A DNA stretch of 64,000 nt from Nevskiaceae bacterium (GTDB lineage Bacteria > Pseudomonadota > Gammaproteobacteria > Nevskiales > Nevskiaceae). A program made the translations under genes and the position numbers. Shown here in pieces: positions 27,263 to 35,600 of the stretch. The first letter of the stretch is position 1; every line of letters begins with the position of its first letter. The DNA lies in assembly GCA_021731445.1 (NCBI GenBank), contig JAKFXK010000029.1:1-64000 (forward strand). The letters are read 5' to 3'. The notes under the pieces are model-generated. The model made no database searches. It saw only the letters and a program-made list of their open reading frames with translations, and was not told where the DNA came from.

Positions 27263-27883
27263 TCAGTGCGCAGTGTGAAGGCCGCATTCCCTATTCGCTT
27301 CAACCTTGGTGGGGTCGAAATAGTCGAAATTGTTCGGCAGCCCATGCTTCTCGCAGTAGGCATGCAGCTCCTTGCTCGTCCAGTGCAGCAAGGGGGCGAC
27401 CTTGATCAGCCCATCGGCATTGACGCTCACCGGCTGCATCGCGGCCCGCACCGCAGTGTCTTCGGCGCGGATCGCCGTGAACCATACCTGTGGGGCCATC
27501 TCGCGCAGGGCACGCTCGAAGGGCTCCAGCTTCACTTCCTTGGTGAAGGCGGCATGGCGCGGGTCGTCGATGGTCGGGGTCGCACCATCAATGGCCTCGC
27601 GGTGCGCGCGGCTGCGCAGCGGGTGGTAGACCACCAGATTCAGCTTGAGCTGCTTGGCAATCGCATCGGCGCACACATAAGTCGCGGGCGTCGCGTAGCC
27701 GGAGTCCATCCAGACGATCGGCATGTCGGGCGCAGCACGCGTCGCCATGTGCAGGATCACCGCCTCGAAGGGGCGGAAGTTGGTGGTGCAGATCGCCTTC
27801 TTTCCGAGCGATACCGCCCAGTTCACCAGAGCCTGCGGATCGTTGCCCAGATCGGCGTTGATTTTGTCGAGGTCGAGTGACAT
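27263..27883 (-). CDS. cysH: Phosphoadenylyl-sulfate (PAPS) reductase
   Basis: 206 residues of the CysH family, which reduces activated sulfate to sulfite in assimilation. It shows the substrate-loop region TTNFRPFEAVILHM and the catalytic C-terminal ECGLH (Cys200). The CC...CxxC iron-sulfur motif of APS reductases is absent, which favours PAPS, reduced through thioredoxin. It is slightly shorter than the E. coli enzyme (244). It stands alone, with its own promoter candidate at 27921-27949 and terminator at 27198-27221; other cys genes are not near. Confidence 0.88.
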   Translation of the reverse strand: MSLDLDKINADLGNDPQALVNWAVSLGKKAICTTNFRPFEAVILHMATRAAPDMPIVWMDSGYATPATYVCADAIAKQLKLNLVVYHPLRSRAHREAIDGATPTIDDPRHAAFTKEVKLEPFERALREMAPQVWFTAIRAEDTAVRAAMQPVSVNADGLIKVAPLLHWTSKELHAYCEKHGLPNNFDYFDPTKVEANRECGLHTAH

Positions 27884-27920
27884 GGCGGACTCCAGGGGCG
27901 GCGGGATTTGACGGGCGCGA

Positions 27921-27949
27921 ATTATAGGGAGCGCACCGGGTCCTGAACC
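27921..27949 (-). promoter_or_regulatory. Candidate sigma-70 promoter of cysH
   Basis: The minus strand reads a perfect TATAAT (27921-27926) with GGTTCA at 17 bases upstream (27944-27949), a weak -35. It would start transcription about 30 bases before the cysH ATG. Confidence 0.4.
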
Positions 27950-27989
27950 GCATGGCGTGAAAGCATCTATGGATATGCCGAAAGCAATG

Positions 27990-28017
27990 AAAAAAGCCCG
28001 GCGCTTGGCCGGGCTTT
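27990..28017 (-). terminator. Rho-independent terminator after the Pro-rich peptide gene
   Basis: A 10-bp stem AAAGCCCGGC / GCCGGGCTTT (27993-28017, loop of five) is followed on the minus strand by a run of T, about 22 bases after the stop at 28039. Confidence 0.8.
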
Positions 28018-28038
28018 CATGCAGCGGGGAACCGCTGC

Positions 28039-28284
28039 TCAGGGCAGGTCGGGCAGCGGCGGCAGGCCAACCGGCGTGACAGCTACCGGCGGAGTCTGAG
28101 TGGAATCGACAGTCACGATCACGCCAGTGCCGTTGGCGACGACAGCGACACTGCCGCCCGCAGTCGGCAGCGAGGGCGCACCCGGCAGTGGCGGCAGCGT
28201 GGGCAAGGGGACGGGCAGCGGCGGCAACTGCGCGAAGGCAGAGGAAGAGACGAGTGCGGCGAGCGCGATGGCGACTTTCTTCAT
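28039..28284 (-). CDS. Small secreted proline-rich protein
   Basis: 81 residues: a signal peptide (MKKVAIALAALVSSSAFA, probable cleavage after Ala18) followed by Pro/Leu repeats (LPPLPVPLPTLPPLPG) and a short beta-like segment with GTGVIVTVDSTQTPPVAV. GGAGGG sits 7 bases before the ATG at 28284; an upstream in-frame ATG has no such site and would break the signal peptide. No domain is recognised. It is a single-gene unit with its own terminator. Probably periplasmic or surface-exposed; function unknown. Confidence 0.7.
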   Translation of the reverse strand: MKKVAIALAALVSSSAFAQLPPLPVPLPTLPPLPGAPSLPTAGGSVAVVANGTGVIVTVDSTQTPPVAVTPVGLPPLPDLP

Positions 28285-28530
28285 GATGTGACCCTCCATG
28301 GGTCGTGGATAAAACTCCATTACCGCTTACGCTAGGCCAGTCACCAACCGTTCGCTACCGCAGAAAGCGCCGAAAGTCCGGATTCGCAAGACTTGTTGGT
28401 TCTATTTGATTGCCGATTGACAGCCGCTTCGCATCACAGTGTCTTTCCGGCATGGCTTTTATGCCAGATCGGCATCGGAGTGGCCGGGTTTGCCATGGTC
28501 AAATGGTCACGCACTTTCAGGAGGGGCGAG
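28285..28530. other. Divergent intergenic region
   Basis: Between the Pro-rich peptide gene and the TVP38-flavoprotein gene. A perfect TTGACA at 28417-28422 on the plus strand could be the -35 of the fusion gene, but no good -10 lies 17 bases on. No RNA gene or repeat is seen. Confidence 0.35.
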
Positions 28531-30669
28531 ATGCGCAAGTGGGTTCTGCTGGCAGTGATCGGATTGGGGCTTGTCGGGCTGTGGGTTTCCGGCCTGGGGG
28601 AGTATCTGAGCCTCGATGCACTTAAAGACCAGCGCGTGGCTCTGGCCACGCAGCAGTCCGCACATCCAATCGCTTTTGTCGTCGCCTTTTTTGGCGTTTA
28701 CGTGCTGACGACGGCACTGAGCTTTCCGGGTGCCACCATCCTCACGCTGGCGGCGGGGGCCTTGTTCGGCACGCTCTGGGGCACGGTACTGGTGAGCTTT
28801 GCCAGCACCCTGGGTGCGACCTTCGCCTTTCTCGGCGCGCGCTATCTGTTCCGCGATGGCTTGCAGGCTCGCTATGGCGAGCGGCTGAAGTCGATCAACA
28901 AGGGCATCGAGAAAGAGGGGGCCTTTTATCTGTTTACCTTGCGGCTGGTTCCGGTGGTGCCGTTCTTCGCCGTCAATCTCTTGATGGGCCTGACCCAGCT
29001 GCCGACGCGCACCTTCATCTGGGTGAGCCAGCTCGGCATGCTGCTGGGGACCCTGGCCTACGTGAACGCCGGCACCCAGCTTGCGCAGCTCAGCTCGCTC
29101 AAGGGCGTGCTGTCGCCGGGCATTCTGGGTGCCTTCGTGTTCCTCGGTGTGCTGCCGCTGATTGCCAAACGCATTGTCGATGGCCTGCGGGCGCGCAAGG
29201 TCTACAAACCCTTCCGCAAACCAAGGCAGTTCGACCGCAACCTCATCGTTATCGGTGCCGGTGCGGGTGGCCTGGTGACGAGCTACATCGCAGCCGTAGT
29301 GAAAGCGAAGGTGACGCTGATCGAAAAGCACGAGATGGGCGGCGACTGCCTCAACACCGGCTGCGTGCCGAGCAAGGCGCTGATACGCGCCGCGAAGAGC
29401 GTGGTGGAGATCGGGCGCGCAGCGGAGTTCGGCATCCAGGCGATTCCACCCAAGGTGAATTTCGCGGCGGTGATGCAGCGCGTGCGGGGGGCGATCAAGA
29501 CCATCGAGCCGCATGATTCGGTGGAACGCTACACGGCCCTGGGCGTGGAGTGCCTTAAGGGGCATGCGAGCTTGATCGACCCCTGGACGGTTGAAATCAA
29601 TGGCCAGCGCCTCACCGCGCCACATCTGGTATTGGCGACGGGTGCAGCGCCGGTACTGCCGCCTATCCCCGGCCTTGCCGATGCACAGCCGCTGACCAGT
29701 GACACGCTGTGGGATCTGAACGAGCTGCCCAAGCGTTTGGTGGTGCTGGGCGGCGGGCCGATCGGCAGTGAGCTGACCCAGGCGTTTGCGCGCTTGGGCA
29801 GCGTCGTGACGCAGGTCGAAATGGCGCCGCGTTTATTGGTGCGCGAAGACCCTGAAGTGTCGGCACTCGTCGAGGCGGGCTTCATCGCCGATGGCGTCAA
29901 TGTGCACACCTCCACCAAGGCCAAGGCGGTGATTCGGGAGAACGGCGAGTGGCTGCTGGTCTGCGAGAAGAATGGTGCCGAAACGCGCATCGGCTTCGAC
30001 CGCATCCTCGTGGCCGTTGGCCGCGCCGCCAGGCTGGATGGCTTCGGCCTGAAAGAGCTGGGGGTGAAGGCGGGCAAAACCATCGAGGTGGACGAATACG
30101 GCCGCACGAGTTTTCCCAACATCATGGCCTGCGGCGATGCCACCGGGCCGTACCAGTTCACCCATACGGCTGCGCACACGGCCTGGTATGCGGCGGTGAA
30201 TGCGCTGTTCGGCAAGCTCCTGTGGCTGCGTGGCGGGCTGTTCCGCATCGACTACTCGGTGATCCCCTGGTGCACTTTCACCGCGCCGGAAGTCGCCCGT
30301 GTGGGTTTGAACGAGACCGAGGCCAAGGAGAAAAACATCGCCTACGAAGTGACCCGCTACGCGCTGGATGACCTCGACCGCGCCATCGCCGATGGCGAGA
30401 CCGAAGGCTTCGTGAAAGTGCTGACGGTGCCGGGCAAGGACAGGATTCTCGGTGTGACCATCGCCGGCCACGGTGCGGGTGATCTCATCGCCGAGTGGGT
30501 GCTGGCCACGCGCCATGGCCTGGGCCTCAACAAGATTCTCGGCACCATCCACATCTACCCCACCTTTGCCGAGGCCAACAAGTACGCCGCCGGGGCATGG
30601 AAACAGGCGCACAAGCCGGAGCGGATTCTGGGCTGGCTGGCGCGTTATCATGCTTGGCAACGGCACTAA
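28531..30669 (+). CDS. TVP38/TMEM64 membrane domain fused to FAD-dependent disulfide oxidoreductase
   Basis: 712 residues. Residues 1 to about 225 form a TVP38/TMEM64 (DedA-like) membrane domain with GATILTLAAGALFG and LRLVPVVPFFAVNL. Residues ~235-712 form a pyridine-nucleotide-disulfide oxidoreductase: FAD motif GAGAGG from Gly242, redox pair C-L-N-T-G-C at Cys273/Cys278, NAD(P) motif GGGPIGSE and the C-terminal dimer domain with HIYPTFAEA. Thus a mercuric-reductase/lipoamide-dehydrogenase-like enzyme is tethered to the membrane. AGGAGG precedes the ATG at 28531; the frame extends upstream without support. The fusion is known in several proteobacteria, but its substrate is not. A terminator follows at 30683. 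Confidence 0.88.
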   Translation: MRKWVLLAVIGLGLVGLWVSGLGEYLSLDALKDQRVALATQQSAHPIAFVVAFFGVYVLTTALSFPGATILTLAAGALFGTLWGTVLVSFASTLGATFAFLGARYLFRDGLQARYGERLKSINKGIEKEGAFYLFTLRLVPVVPFFAVNLLMGLTQLPTRTFIWVSQLGMLLGTLAYVNAGTQLAQLSSLKGVLSPGILGAFVFLGVLPLIAKRIVDGLRARKVYKPFRKPRQFDRNLIVIGAGAGGLVTSYIAAVVKAKVTLIEKHEMGGDCLNTGCVPSKALIRAAKSVVEIGRAAEFGIQAIPPKVNFAAVMQRVRGAIKTIEPHDSVERYTALGVECLKGHASLIDPWTVEINGQRLTAPHLVLATGAAPVLPPIPGLADAQPLTSDTLWDLNELPKRLVVLGGGPIGSELTQAFARLGSVVTQVEMAPRLLVREDPEVSALVEAGFIADGVNVHTSTKAKAVIRENGEWLLVCEKNGAETRIGFDRILVAVGRAARLDGFGLKELGVKAGKTIEVDEYGRTSFPNIMACGDATGPYQFTHTAAHTAWYAAVNALFGKLLWLRGGLFRIDYSVIPWCTFTAPEVARVGLNETEAKEKNIAYEVTRYALDDLDRAIADGETEGFVKVLTVPGKDRILGVTIAGHGAGDLIAEWVLATRHGLGLNKILGTIHIYPTFAEANKYAAGAWKQAHKPERILGWLARYHAWQRH

Positions 30670-30682
30670 CACAGTTTGTTGA

Positions 30683-30706
30683 AAAAAGGCCATCCATGGC
30701 CTTTTT
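30683..30706 (+). terminator. Terminator after the TVP38-flavoprotein gene
   Basis: An 11-bp inverted repeat AAAAAGGCCAT / ATGGCCTTTTT with a minimal centre ends in five T, 13 bases after the stop. Its A/T ends make it potentially bidirectional. Confidence 0.7.
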
Positions 30707-30799
30707 CAGATCGCTGTGAAAAGGCGTGACTTTTCTACGCTCCCGGAAATCAATCGCTTACGCGATCACTTTCTGTTGGCACCTTCCCTGTGCCCGGCA

Positions 30800-30834
30800 C
30801 AGTTTGTTGAAAAACGTCGTTTTTCAACAAACTG
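30800..30834. repeat. Perfect 15-bp hairpin
   Basis: CAGTTTGTTGAAAAA (30800-30814) and its exact complement (30820-30834) enclose the loop CGTCG. The same arm occurs once more at 30672-30686, so a ~163-bp segment (30672-30834) is also bounded by inverted copies. This looks like a relic of a small inverted-repeat element or a second bidirectional terminator. Confidence 0.6.
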
Positions 30835-30967
30835 CTAGATGACATCTGATTTGCCTTGTAGTGTAGTGCTACCAACCAGCCCTTGACCCAAGCAGGTCAT
30901 CGGCAAACCGCAGGACCAAAGGTGTGGTGTCGCTTGAAGGCGAACGTCACGCAGGGAGTTTCAAAAA

Positions 30968-32497
30968 ATGGCGACAAACAGAAACCGCGAGCGCGAATCC
31001 AGCGTTTTGCAGAACATCACCATTGCCGCGATGGTGGCGATCAGTCTCTTGGCTTACCTCGTCTTCAAGACTCTGAGCGTTGACCAGTCACTGCATCAGC
31101 AGCGGCTCGGCGCATTGCGCACCGTCGGCAGCCTGGATCTGGAGATCACCCGCCTCTATTTCGGCGTCCTGGGCCAGGACATCGGGATCAACCCGGAAGA
31201 AAAGGAGGAACTGCGCCTCGACCTCGCCAGAGCCGTCAATGCCCTGCAGGAAGGTCCGCAGGCTTTGGTTGACTTGACGCCGGAGCTGGATGCGGCGATG
31301 CAGGCTTTCTACGAAACCGCAGGCACCAAGATCAACATCGCCGCCGAGGTGAAAGCCAGTGAGTCCGAACGCCTGAAAACGCTGATCAGCCTGCCGACGG
31401 CAGCACGTCTGGCGGCGATCGAGCAGGCCTACCAGAGCTGGTATCAGTCGAAGAACGACGATGCCAATTCCTATCGCGTGGCGCTGGTCGCCTACACCGC
31501 ACTGCTGCTGATCGCACTGGCGTATCTCGGCTATCGCCTGCGCATGAGCTATTACGCGCTCGACAAGGCCAATGCGGGGCTGCTCGAAGCCAACCGCACA
31601 CTGGAATCGCAAGTGCAGGTACGCACCAAGGATCTGACACTGGCCCTGCACAACCTCAAGGAATCGCAGGCGCAGCTGATCCAGTCGGAAAAAATGGCCT
31701 CGCTCGGCCAGATGGTTGCGGGTGTAGCGCATGAGATCAACACGCCGCTCGGCTATGCGCGCAGCAATGCCGGCATCGTGCGCAGCTCGCTCGGCGGCAT
31801 CCGCGAGCTGTGCGAGTCGCAGGGCCGCGCCCTGGGCCTGTTGGGTGCGGCCAACAGCAGCGAGGAGGATATTGCGGGCGCGCTCGCACAGGCCGAAGAG
31901 CTGCGGCAGTCGGTGCAGCCGGAGGAACTGATGGGCGACCTCGACAACCTGCTCGGCGACACCGACCACGGTCTGGTGCAGATTGCCGACCTGGTTTCGA
32001 GTCTCAAGGATTTCTCGCGCGTGGATCGCTCGCGCAACGACCTGTTCGACCTCAATGCCGGAATCGATTCGGCGCTGAAAATTTGTAACAGCCAGATGAA
32101 AGGCCGCGTCGATGTGGTGCGTTATTTCAGCAAGCTGCCGGAGATCGAGTGCTCGCCCTCGCAGGTCAACCAGGTGTTCCTCAACCTCATCAACAACGCG
32201 GCACAGGCCATCGACGGCGAAGGGGTCATCACCATCGAGACGCTAGCCGAGAAAAACGCGGTGGTGGTGAAAATCACCGACACCGGCTGCGGCATGAGCG
32301 AGGATGTGAAGAAACGCATCTTCGAGCCGTTCTACACCACCAAGCCGGTGGGGCAGGGCACTGGTCTGGGTCTTTCGATCGTGTTCCGCATCATCGAGGA
32401 GCACGGCGGCAAGATTAGCGTCAGCTCCAAGCCCGGCGAGGGCACCACCTTCAGCGTGCAATTGCCGCTCAAGCAGCCGCTGGCGGCTGCAGCCTGA
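30968..32497 (+). CDS. Membrane sensor histidine kinase
   Basis: 509 residues: a membrane span (about 14-34), a periplasmic helical sensor of about 135 residues, a second span (about 172-191), a coiled coil (LLEANRTLESQVQVRTKDLT), the H-box GVAHEINTPLG with phosphoacceptor His255, and an HATPase domain with LINNAAQAI, DTGCGM, FEPFYTTKPVGQGTGLGLSI. An insert of about 80 residues between H-box and ATPase, rich in Glu/Gln, is longer than usual. AGGGAG lies before the ATG at 30968. The two-receiver response regulator follows after 13 bases and is the likely partner. The signal is unknown. Confidence 0.9.
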   Translation: MATNRNRERESSVLQNITIAAMVAISLLAYLVFKTLSVDQSLHQQRLGALRTVGSLDLEITRLYFGVLGQDIGINPEEKEELRLDLARAVNALQEGPQALVDLTPELDAAMQAFYETAGTKINIAAEVKASESERLKTLISLPTAARLAAIEQAYQSWYQSKNDDANSYRVALVAYTALLLIALAYLGYRLRMSYYALDKANAGLLEANRTLESQVQVRTKDLTLALHNLKESQAQLIQSEKMASLGQMVAGVAHEINTPLGYARSNAGIVRSSLGGIRELCESQGRALGLLGAANSSEEDIAGALAQAEELRQSVQPEELMGDLDNLLGDTDHGLVQIADLVSSLKDFSRVDRSRNDLFDLNAGIDSALKICNSQMKGRVDVVRYFSKLPEIECSPSQVNQVFLNLINNAAQAIDGEGVITIETLAEKNAVVVKITDTGCGMSEDVKKRIFEPFYTTKPVGQGTGLGLSIVFRIIEEHGGKISVSSKPGEGTTFSVQLPLKQPLAAAA

Positions 32498-32510
32498 ACC
32501 GGAGCACACC

Positions 32511-33476
32511 ATGAACGTCGCCGTCCAAAAACCCCGGGTGCTGTTCGTCGATGACGAGCCACGGGTACTTACCAGCATGAAGATGCTGTTCCGGGGTGCC
32601 TACGAGATGCACTTTGCCGAGAGCGGGCAGCAGGCCATCGACATGCTCAAGACGCAGCCGGTTGATGTGATTGTCAGCGACCAGCGCATGCCCGGCATGT
32701 CCGGCTTCGAGTTTCTGCGTGCGGCACGCGACATCAATCCGCACGCGATGCGCATCCTGCTCACCGGTTACTCCGACCTCAATGCCATCATCGGTTCGGT
32801 GAACGAGGGCGAGATTTTCCGCTTCGTCAACAAGCCTTGGGCCAATGATGTGCTGTCGAGCACCGTCGCCAACGCGGTATCGGCAGCGCGTGCCAGCTTT
32901 GCCGTCGCACAGCACCCCGAACCCGCCCATCAGCCGCACGCTAGCCAGACCGGCAGCGAAAAACCGGCAATGCTGGTGCTCGATGACGATGCCAAGGTGT
33001 TGCCGCGTGTGCAGGCGATCCTCGGTGAGGCCTACCGGGTGTTCGGCGCGCGCACGATGGACGAGGCCGTCGAGTGCCTGGAACGCGAACACATCGGCGT
33101 GGTGGTATCCGAAACCCGGGTGCAGAACCAGCCGGTGGTGAGCCTGATCAGCCTCTTGAAGCAGCACCAGCCGCAGCTGGTAACGGTGATCCTCACCGAG
33201 CGCGCCGATGCCGGTGCCGCCATCGAGCTGATCAACCAGGGACAGATTTATCGCCTGATGACCAAGCCGCTGCAGGAGGTGACCTGCCGCATCATGGTCA
33301 ACTCGGCGCACCGCCACCACCAGCAGCTGGCACGCACGCCGGAGCTACACCAGCGCTATGAGGTCGAGCAGCCTGCTGCGCCGCCACCGGGTGCGGCGGC
33401 GCCACCGACGGTGGGCTTGCTGGATCGCATCCGCTCGCTGCGCAACTGGGTGACCGGCCGCGCGGCCAGTGCCTAG
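32511..33476 (+). CDS. Response regulator with two receiver domains, the second degenerate
   Basis: 321 residues without a DNA-binding output domain. Receiver 1 (about 8-125) has DDE (Asp14/15), phosphoacceptor Asp57 in VSDQRMPGMSG, LLTGYSD and the conserved Lys in VNKPW. Receiver 2 (about 148-265) keeps LVLDDD and MTKP, but the phosphoacceptor position is Glu201 (VSETRV), so it cannot be phosphorylated normally and may mimic the phosphorylated form. The C-terminal tail is Pro/Ala-rich. It works with the kinase 13 bases upstream. Its TAG overlaps the convergent Panacea gene's stop (shared CTAG). Confidence 0.88.
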   Translation: MNVAVQKPRVLFVDDEPRVLTSMKMLFRGAYEMHFAESGQQAIDMLKTQPVDVIVSDQRMPGMSGFEFLRAARDINPHAMRILLTGYSDLNAIIGSVNEGEIFRFVNKPWANDVLSSTVANAVSAARASFAVAQHPEPAHQPHASQTGSEKPAMLVLDDDAKVLPRVQAILGEAYRVFGARTMDEAVECLEREHIGVVVSETRVQNQPVVSLISLLKQHQPQLVTVILTERADAGAAIELINQGQIYRLMTKPLQEVTCRIMVNSAHRHHQQLARTPELHQRYEVEQPAAPPPGAAAPPTVGLLDRIRSLRNWVTGRAASA

Positions 33477-34057
33477 CGGCGTGATGTGAGCGTGGCCGCC
33501 AGGTTGTAACGGGAGAGCAGCACCGTCTGCTCCAGGCCATCGGCGCTGGAGCGATCCTTGTTCTCCTGGATCAGCAGGCTGCGGAACCAGTCGCGAATGG
33601 CCGAGTTGGCCAGTGTCACGGTGTCGCGGTTGCCGCGTTCCGGTGCGTGCCAGGCCGTGGCCCAGGGCCCGCCACCCGAACGCACAAACATCGCCATGTG
33701 ACCAGCGGCAAAGCTGCCGAAGCGCGACCACACCATGTCCAGCGTGATGCTGCTGCTGTCGTCTGGCAGCAGGGTCGGGGTGTCATCGTCGATGCGGCCA
33801 TCGGGGCGCTTCACCAGCAGCAGCAACAGGCCATTGACGGACTTCTCGCCGCCGATGCCATGCACTTTGAGGCCCTGGATGGTCACGCCTTCGCTGTCCG
33901 CCAGCACCGCCTCGTCGAGCAGCGGCTCGTGCACCATCGCCAACCGCAAGCCATGCGCAAAATAGACGAGATGGTGCAGCTGGCTGCCGCTCAGCGTCAC
34001 GCCGGACTCTGTGGCGCGTTGGATCAGGTGGTTGGCGACGGCAGTGACAGGGCGCAT
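33473..34057 (-). CDS. Panacea (DUF4065, SocA-like) domain protein
   Basis: 194 residues. The N-terminus AVANHLIQRATESGVTLSGS followed by LHHLVYFAHGLRLAMVHEPL, and a later FGSFAAGHMAMFVRSGGGPW, match the Panacea/DUF4065 fold, found in SocA and in many antitoxins that bind diverse toxins as hyper-promiscuous chaperone-like partners. No toxin-like gene is adjacent: neighbours are a response regulator (convergent, stops overlapping) and a MATE pump (divergent). The ATG at 34055-34057 begins the conserved part; the frame is open about 35 codons upstream but without family similarity. Either an orphan antitoxin-like adaptor or a housekeeping member. Confidence 0.6.
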   Translation of the reverse strand: MRPVTAVANHLIQRATESGVTLSGSQLHHLVYFAHGLRLAMVHEPLLDEAVLADSEGVTIQGLKVHGIGGEKSVNGLLLLLVKRPDGRIDDDTPTLLPDDSSSITLDMVWSRFGSFAAGHMAMFVRSGGGPWATAWHAPERGNRDTVTLANSAIRDWFRSLLIQENKDRSSADGLEQTVLLSRYNLAATLTSRR

Positions 34058-34167
34058 GGCTCGCAGTTGTAGCAGAGGGGCTCGCCATATTAACTGCGTC
34101 CCTCTTGCGGTCGGTGGCCCGCAATCTACAATCCGCGCCCCCGGATGCTTCCTGCACTGCAAGCCCC

Positions 34168-35502
34168 ATGTTCCCGTCCCGCCTGCGTGTCGAGATGCGC
34201 GCCAACCTCAAGCTCGCGCTGCCTTTGATCGCAGCGCAGCTGGCGGGCGTGGGCATGGGTGCCACTGACACCATCATGGCGGGCCGCCTGGGGCCCCATG
34301 CGCTGGCGGCAGTGGCGGTGAGCGTCAACATCAACATGGCTTTTTTCATCTTTTTCCTCGGCCTGTTCATGGCTGCATCGGCCATCGTCGCGCAGCGGCG
34401 CGGCGCAGGGCTGGCTCCCGAAAGCCTTGGCCGCTATGCCCGCACGCTGTTTCGTCTGGCGCTGTTGGTGGCTGCGCTCTGGTGCCTCGCGGTGCAGCTC
34501 ATCGCCGCTCCGGCCATCCGGGCGCTGGGTCTGGATGCCGACACCACGGCACTCGCTATTCCCTATCTCAGGGCCTACGCCTTCTCCGCGTTCGGGCTCA
34601 GTTTCTGGTTTGCACTGCGCTTCGTGGCCGAAGGACTGGAGGCGACGCGGCCAGTGATGCTGGCGGGTCTGGTGGGCCTCGTCGTCAACGCCCTGCTCAA
34701 CTGGCTGCTGATTTTTGGCTTTGGGCCGGTGCCTGCCCTGGGCGTCACCGGCTCCGGCATCGCCACCTCACTCGCCTGCGTGGTGATGGCGGCGAGCCTC
34801 GCGACCTTCTATCGGCGACACCACTTGCTTGCGCCCTTGCAACTGTTTGCAGGCCAGGGCGACGAGCCTGGTGCCCTGCGTGAAACCTTGCGGCTGGGGC
34901 TGCCCATCGCGTTGATCCTGCTCGCCGAGGCGGGCCTGTTCGTGGTGGTGGCGATGCTGATGGCCAGACTCGGCGAGAACACGGTGGCGGCCTACCAGAT
35001 CGCCATCAACTTCGCCTCGGTGGTGTTCATGATCCCGCTTGGCATCGGCTTTGCCACCACCGTGCGCGTCGGCTTTTTCACCGGCGCGGGCAACGCCGCC
35101 GCTGCGCGTTTTGCCGGCCTGGTCGGCATGGGCATGGGGACCGGCAATGCCGCTTTCAACGCCACGCTGATGCTGGTGTTCGGCGGCATGATCGCCGCGC
35201 TTTACACCAGCGACACTGGCATTGCTGCGCAGGCCGTCGGGTTTCTGGTGCTGGCAGCGGTCTTCCAGCTTGCCGATGGCTTGCAGGCCACCGCTAATGG
35301 GGCCTTGAGAGGGCTGAAAGACACCCGGCTGCCGATGGCGATCACGCTGGCGAGCTACTGGTTGGTCGGCCTGCCCGTGGCTTGGTGGCTGTGCTTTTAC
35401 ACCCCCCTCGCGGTCGACGGCTTGTGGTGGGGATTGACTGCCGGCCTGGCGGCGGCGGCCATTGGGCTGACGGTGCGCTTCCAGAAGCTGACCGGCCGCT
35501 GA
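34168..35502 (+). CDS. MATE family multidrug efflux transporter
   Basis: 444 residues, about 12 membrane spans in two repeats. It starts LALPLIAAQLAGVGMGATDT, the classic MATE N-terminal motif, with a second-half repeat LGLPIALILLAEAGLFVVVA. It exports cationic drugs or metabolites with Na+ or H+. The ATG at 34168 is nearest the first span; an upstream extension is open but lacks similarity. It is divergent from the Panacea gene over 110 bases. It belongs to the NorM-like branch by general appearance. Confidence 0.9.
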   Translation: MFPSRLRVEMRANLKLALPLIAAQLAGVGMGATDTIMAGRLGPHALAAVAVSVNINMAFFIFFLGLFMAASAIVAQRRGAGLAPESLGRYARTLFRLALLVAALWCLAVQLIAAPAIRALGLDADTTALAIPYLRAYAFSAFGLSFWFALRFVAEGLEATRPVMLAGLVGLVVNALLNWLLIFGFGPVPALGVTGSGIATSLACVVMAASLATFYRRHHLLAPLQLFAGQGDEPGALRETLRLGLPIALILLAEAGLFVVVAMLMARLGENTVAAYQIAINFASVVFMIPLGIGFATTVRVGFFTGAGNAAAARFAGLVGMGMGTGNAAFNATLMLVFGGMIAALYTSDTGIAAQAVGFLVLAAVFQLADGLQATANGALRGLKDTRLPMAITLASYWLVGLPVAWWLCFYTPLAVDGLWWGLTAGLAAAAIGLTVRFQKLTGR

Positions 35503-35600
35503 GTGTCAGCGCATAGCACCAACTCATCTAAGCACATGTCTTGTCCTCAGTCGCCGGTGGGCGCATGGTGAGGGCCCCTGCAACGGCAAAGGATGAAGCC

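Larger units (their letters stand above)
30670..30967. other. Gene-free region with terminator and repeated hairpin arms
   Basis: 298 bases before the histidine kinase. It holds a terminator (30683-30706), the word CAGTTTGTTGAAAAA twice (30672-30686 and 30800-30814), its complement (30820-30834), and a leader with no coding frame. The two copies and the complement may be remnants of a small mobile element. The segment 30840-30967 would carry the kinase promoter; no strong -35/-10 is seen. Confidence 0.5.

Noticed and set aside
30890-30960. Possible c-di-GMP (GEMM) riboswitch before the histidine kinase, from the word GGCAAACC followed by CAAAGG
   Set aside because: The second conserved block (ACGCAAAGCC) and the second helix are absent, so the match is likely chance.
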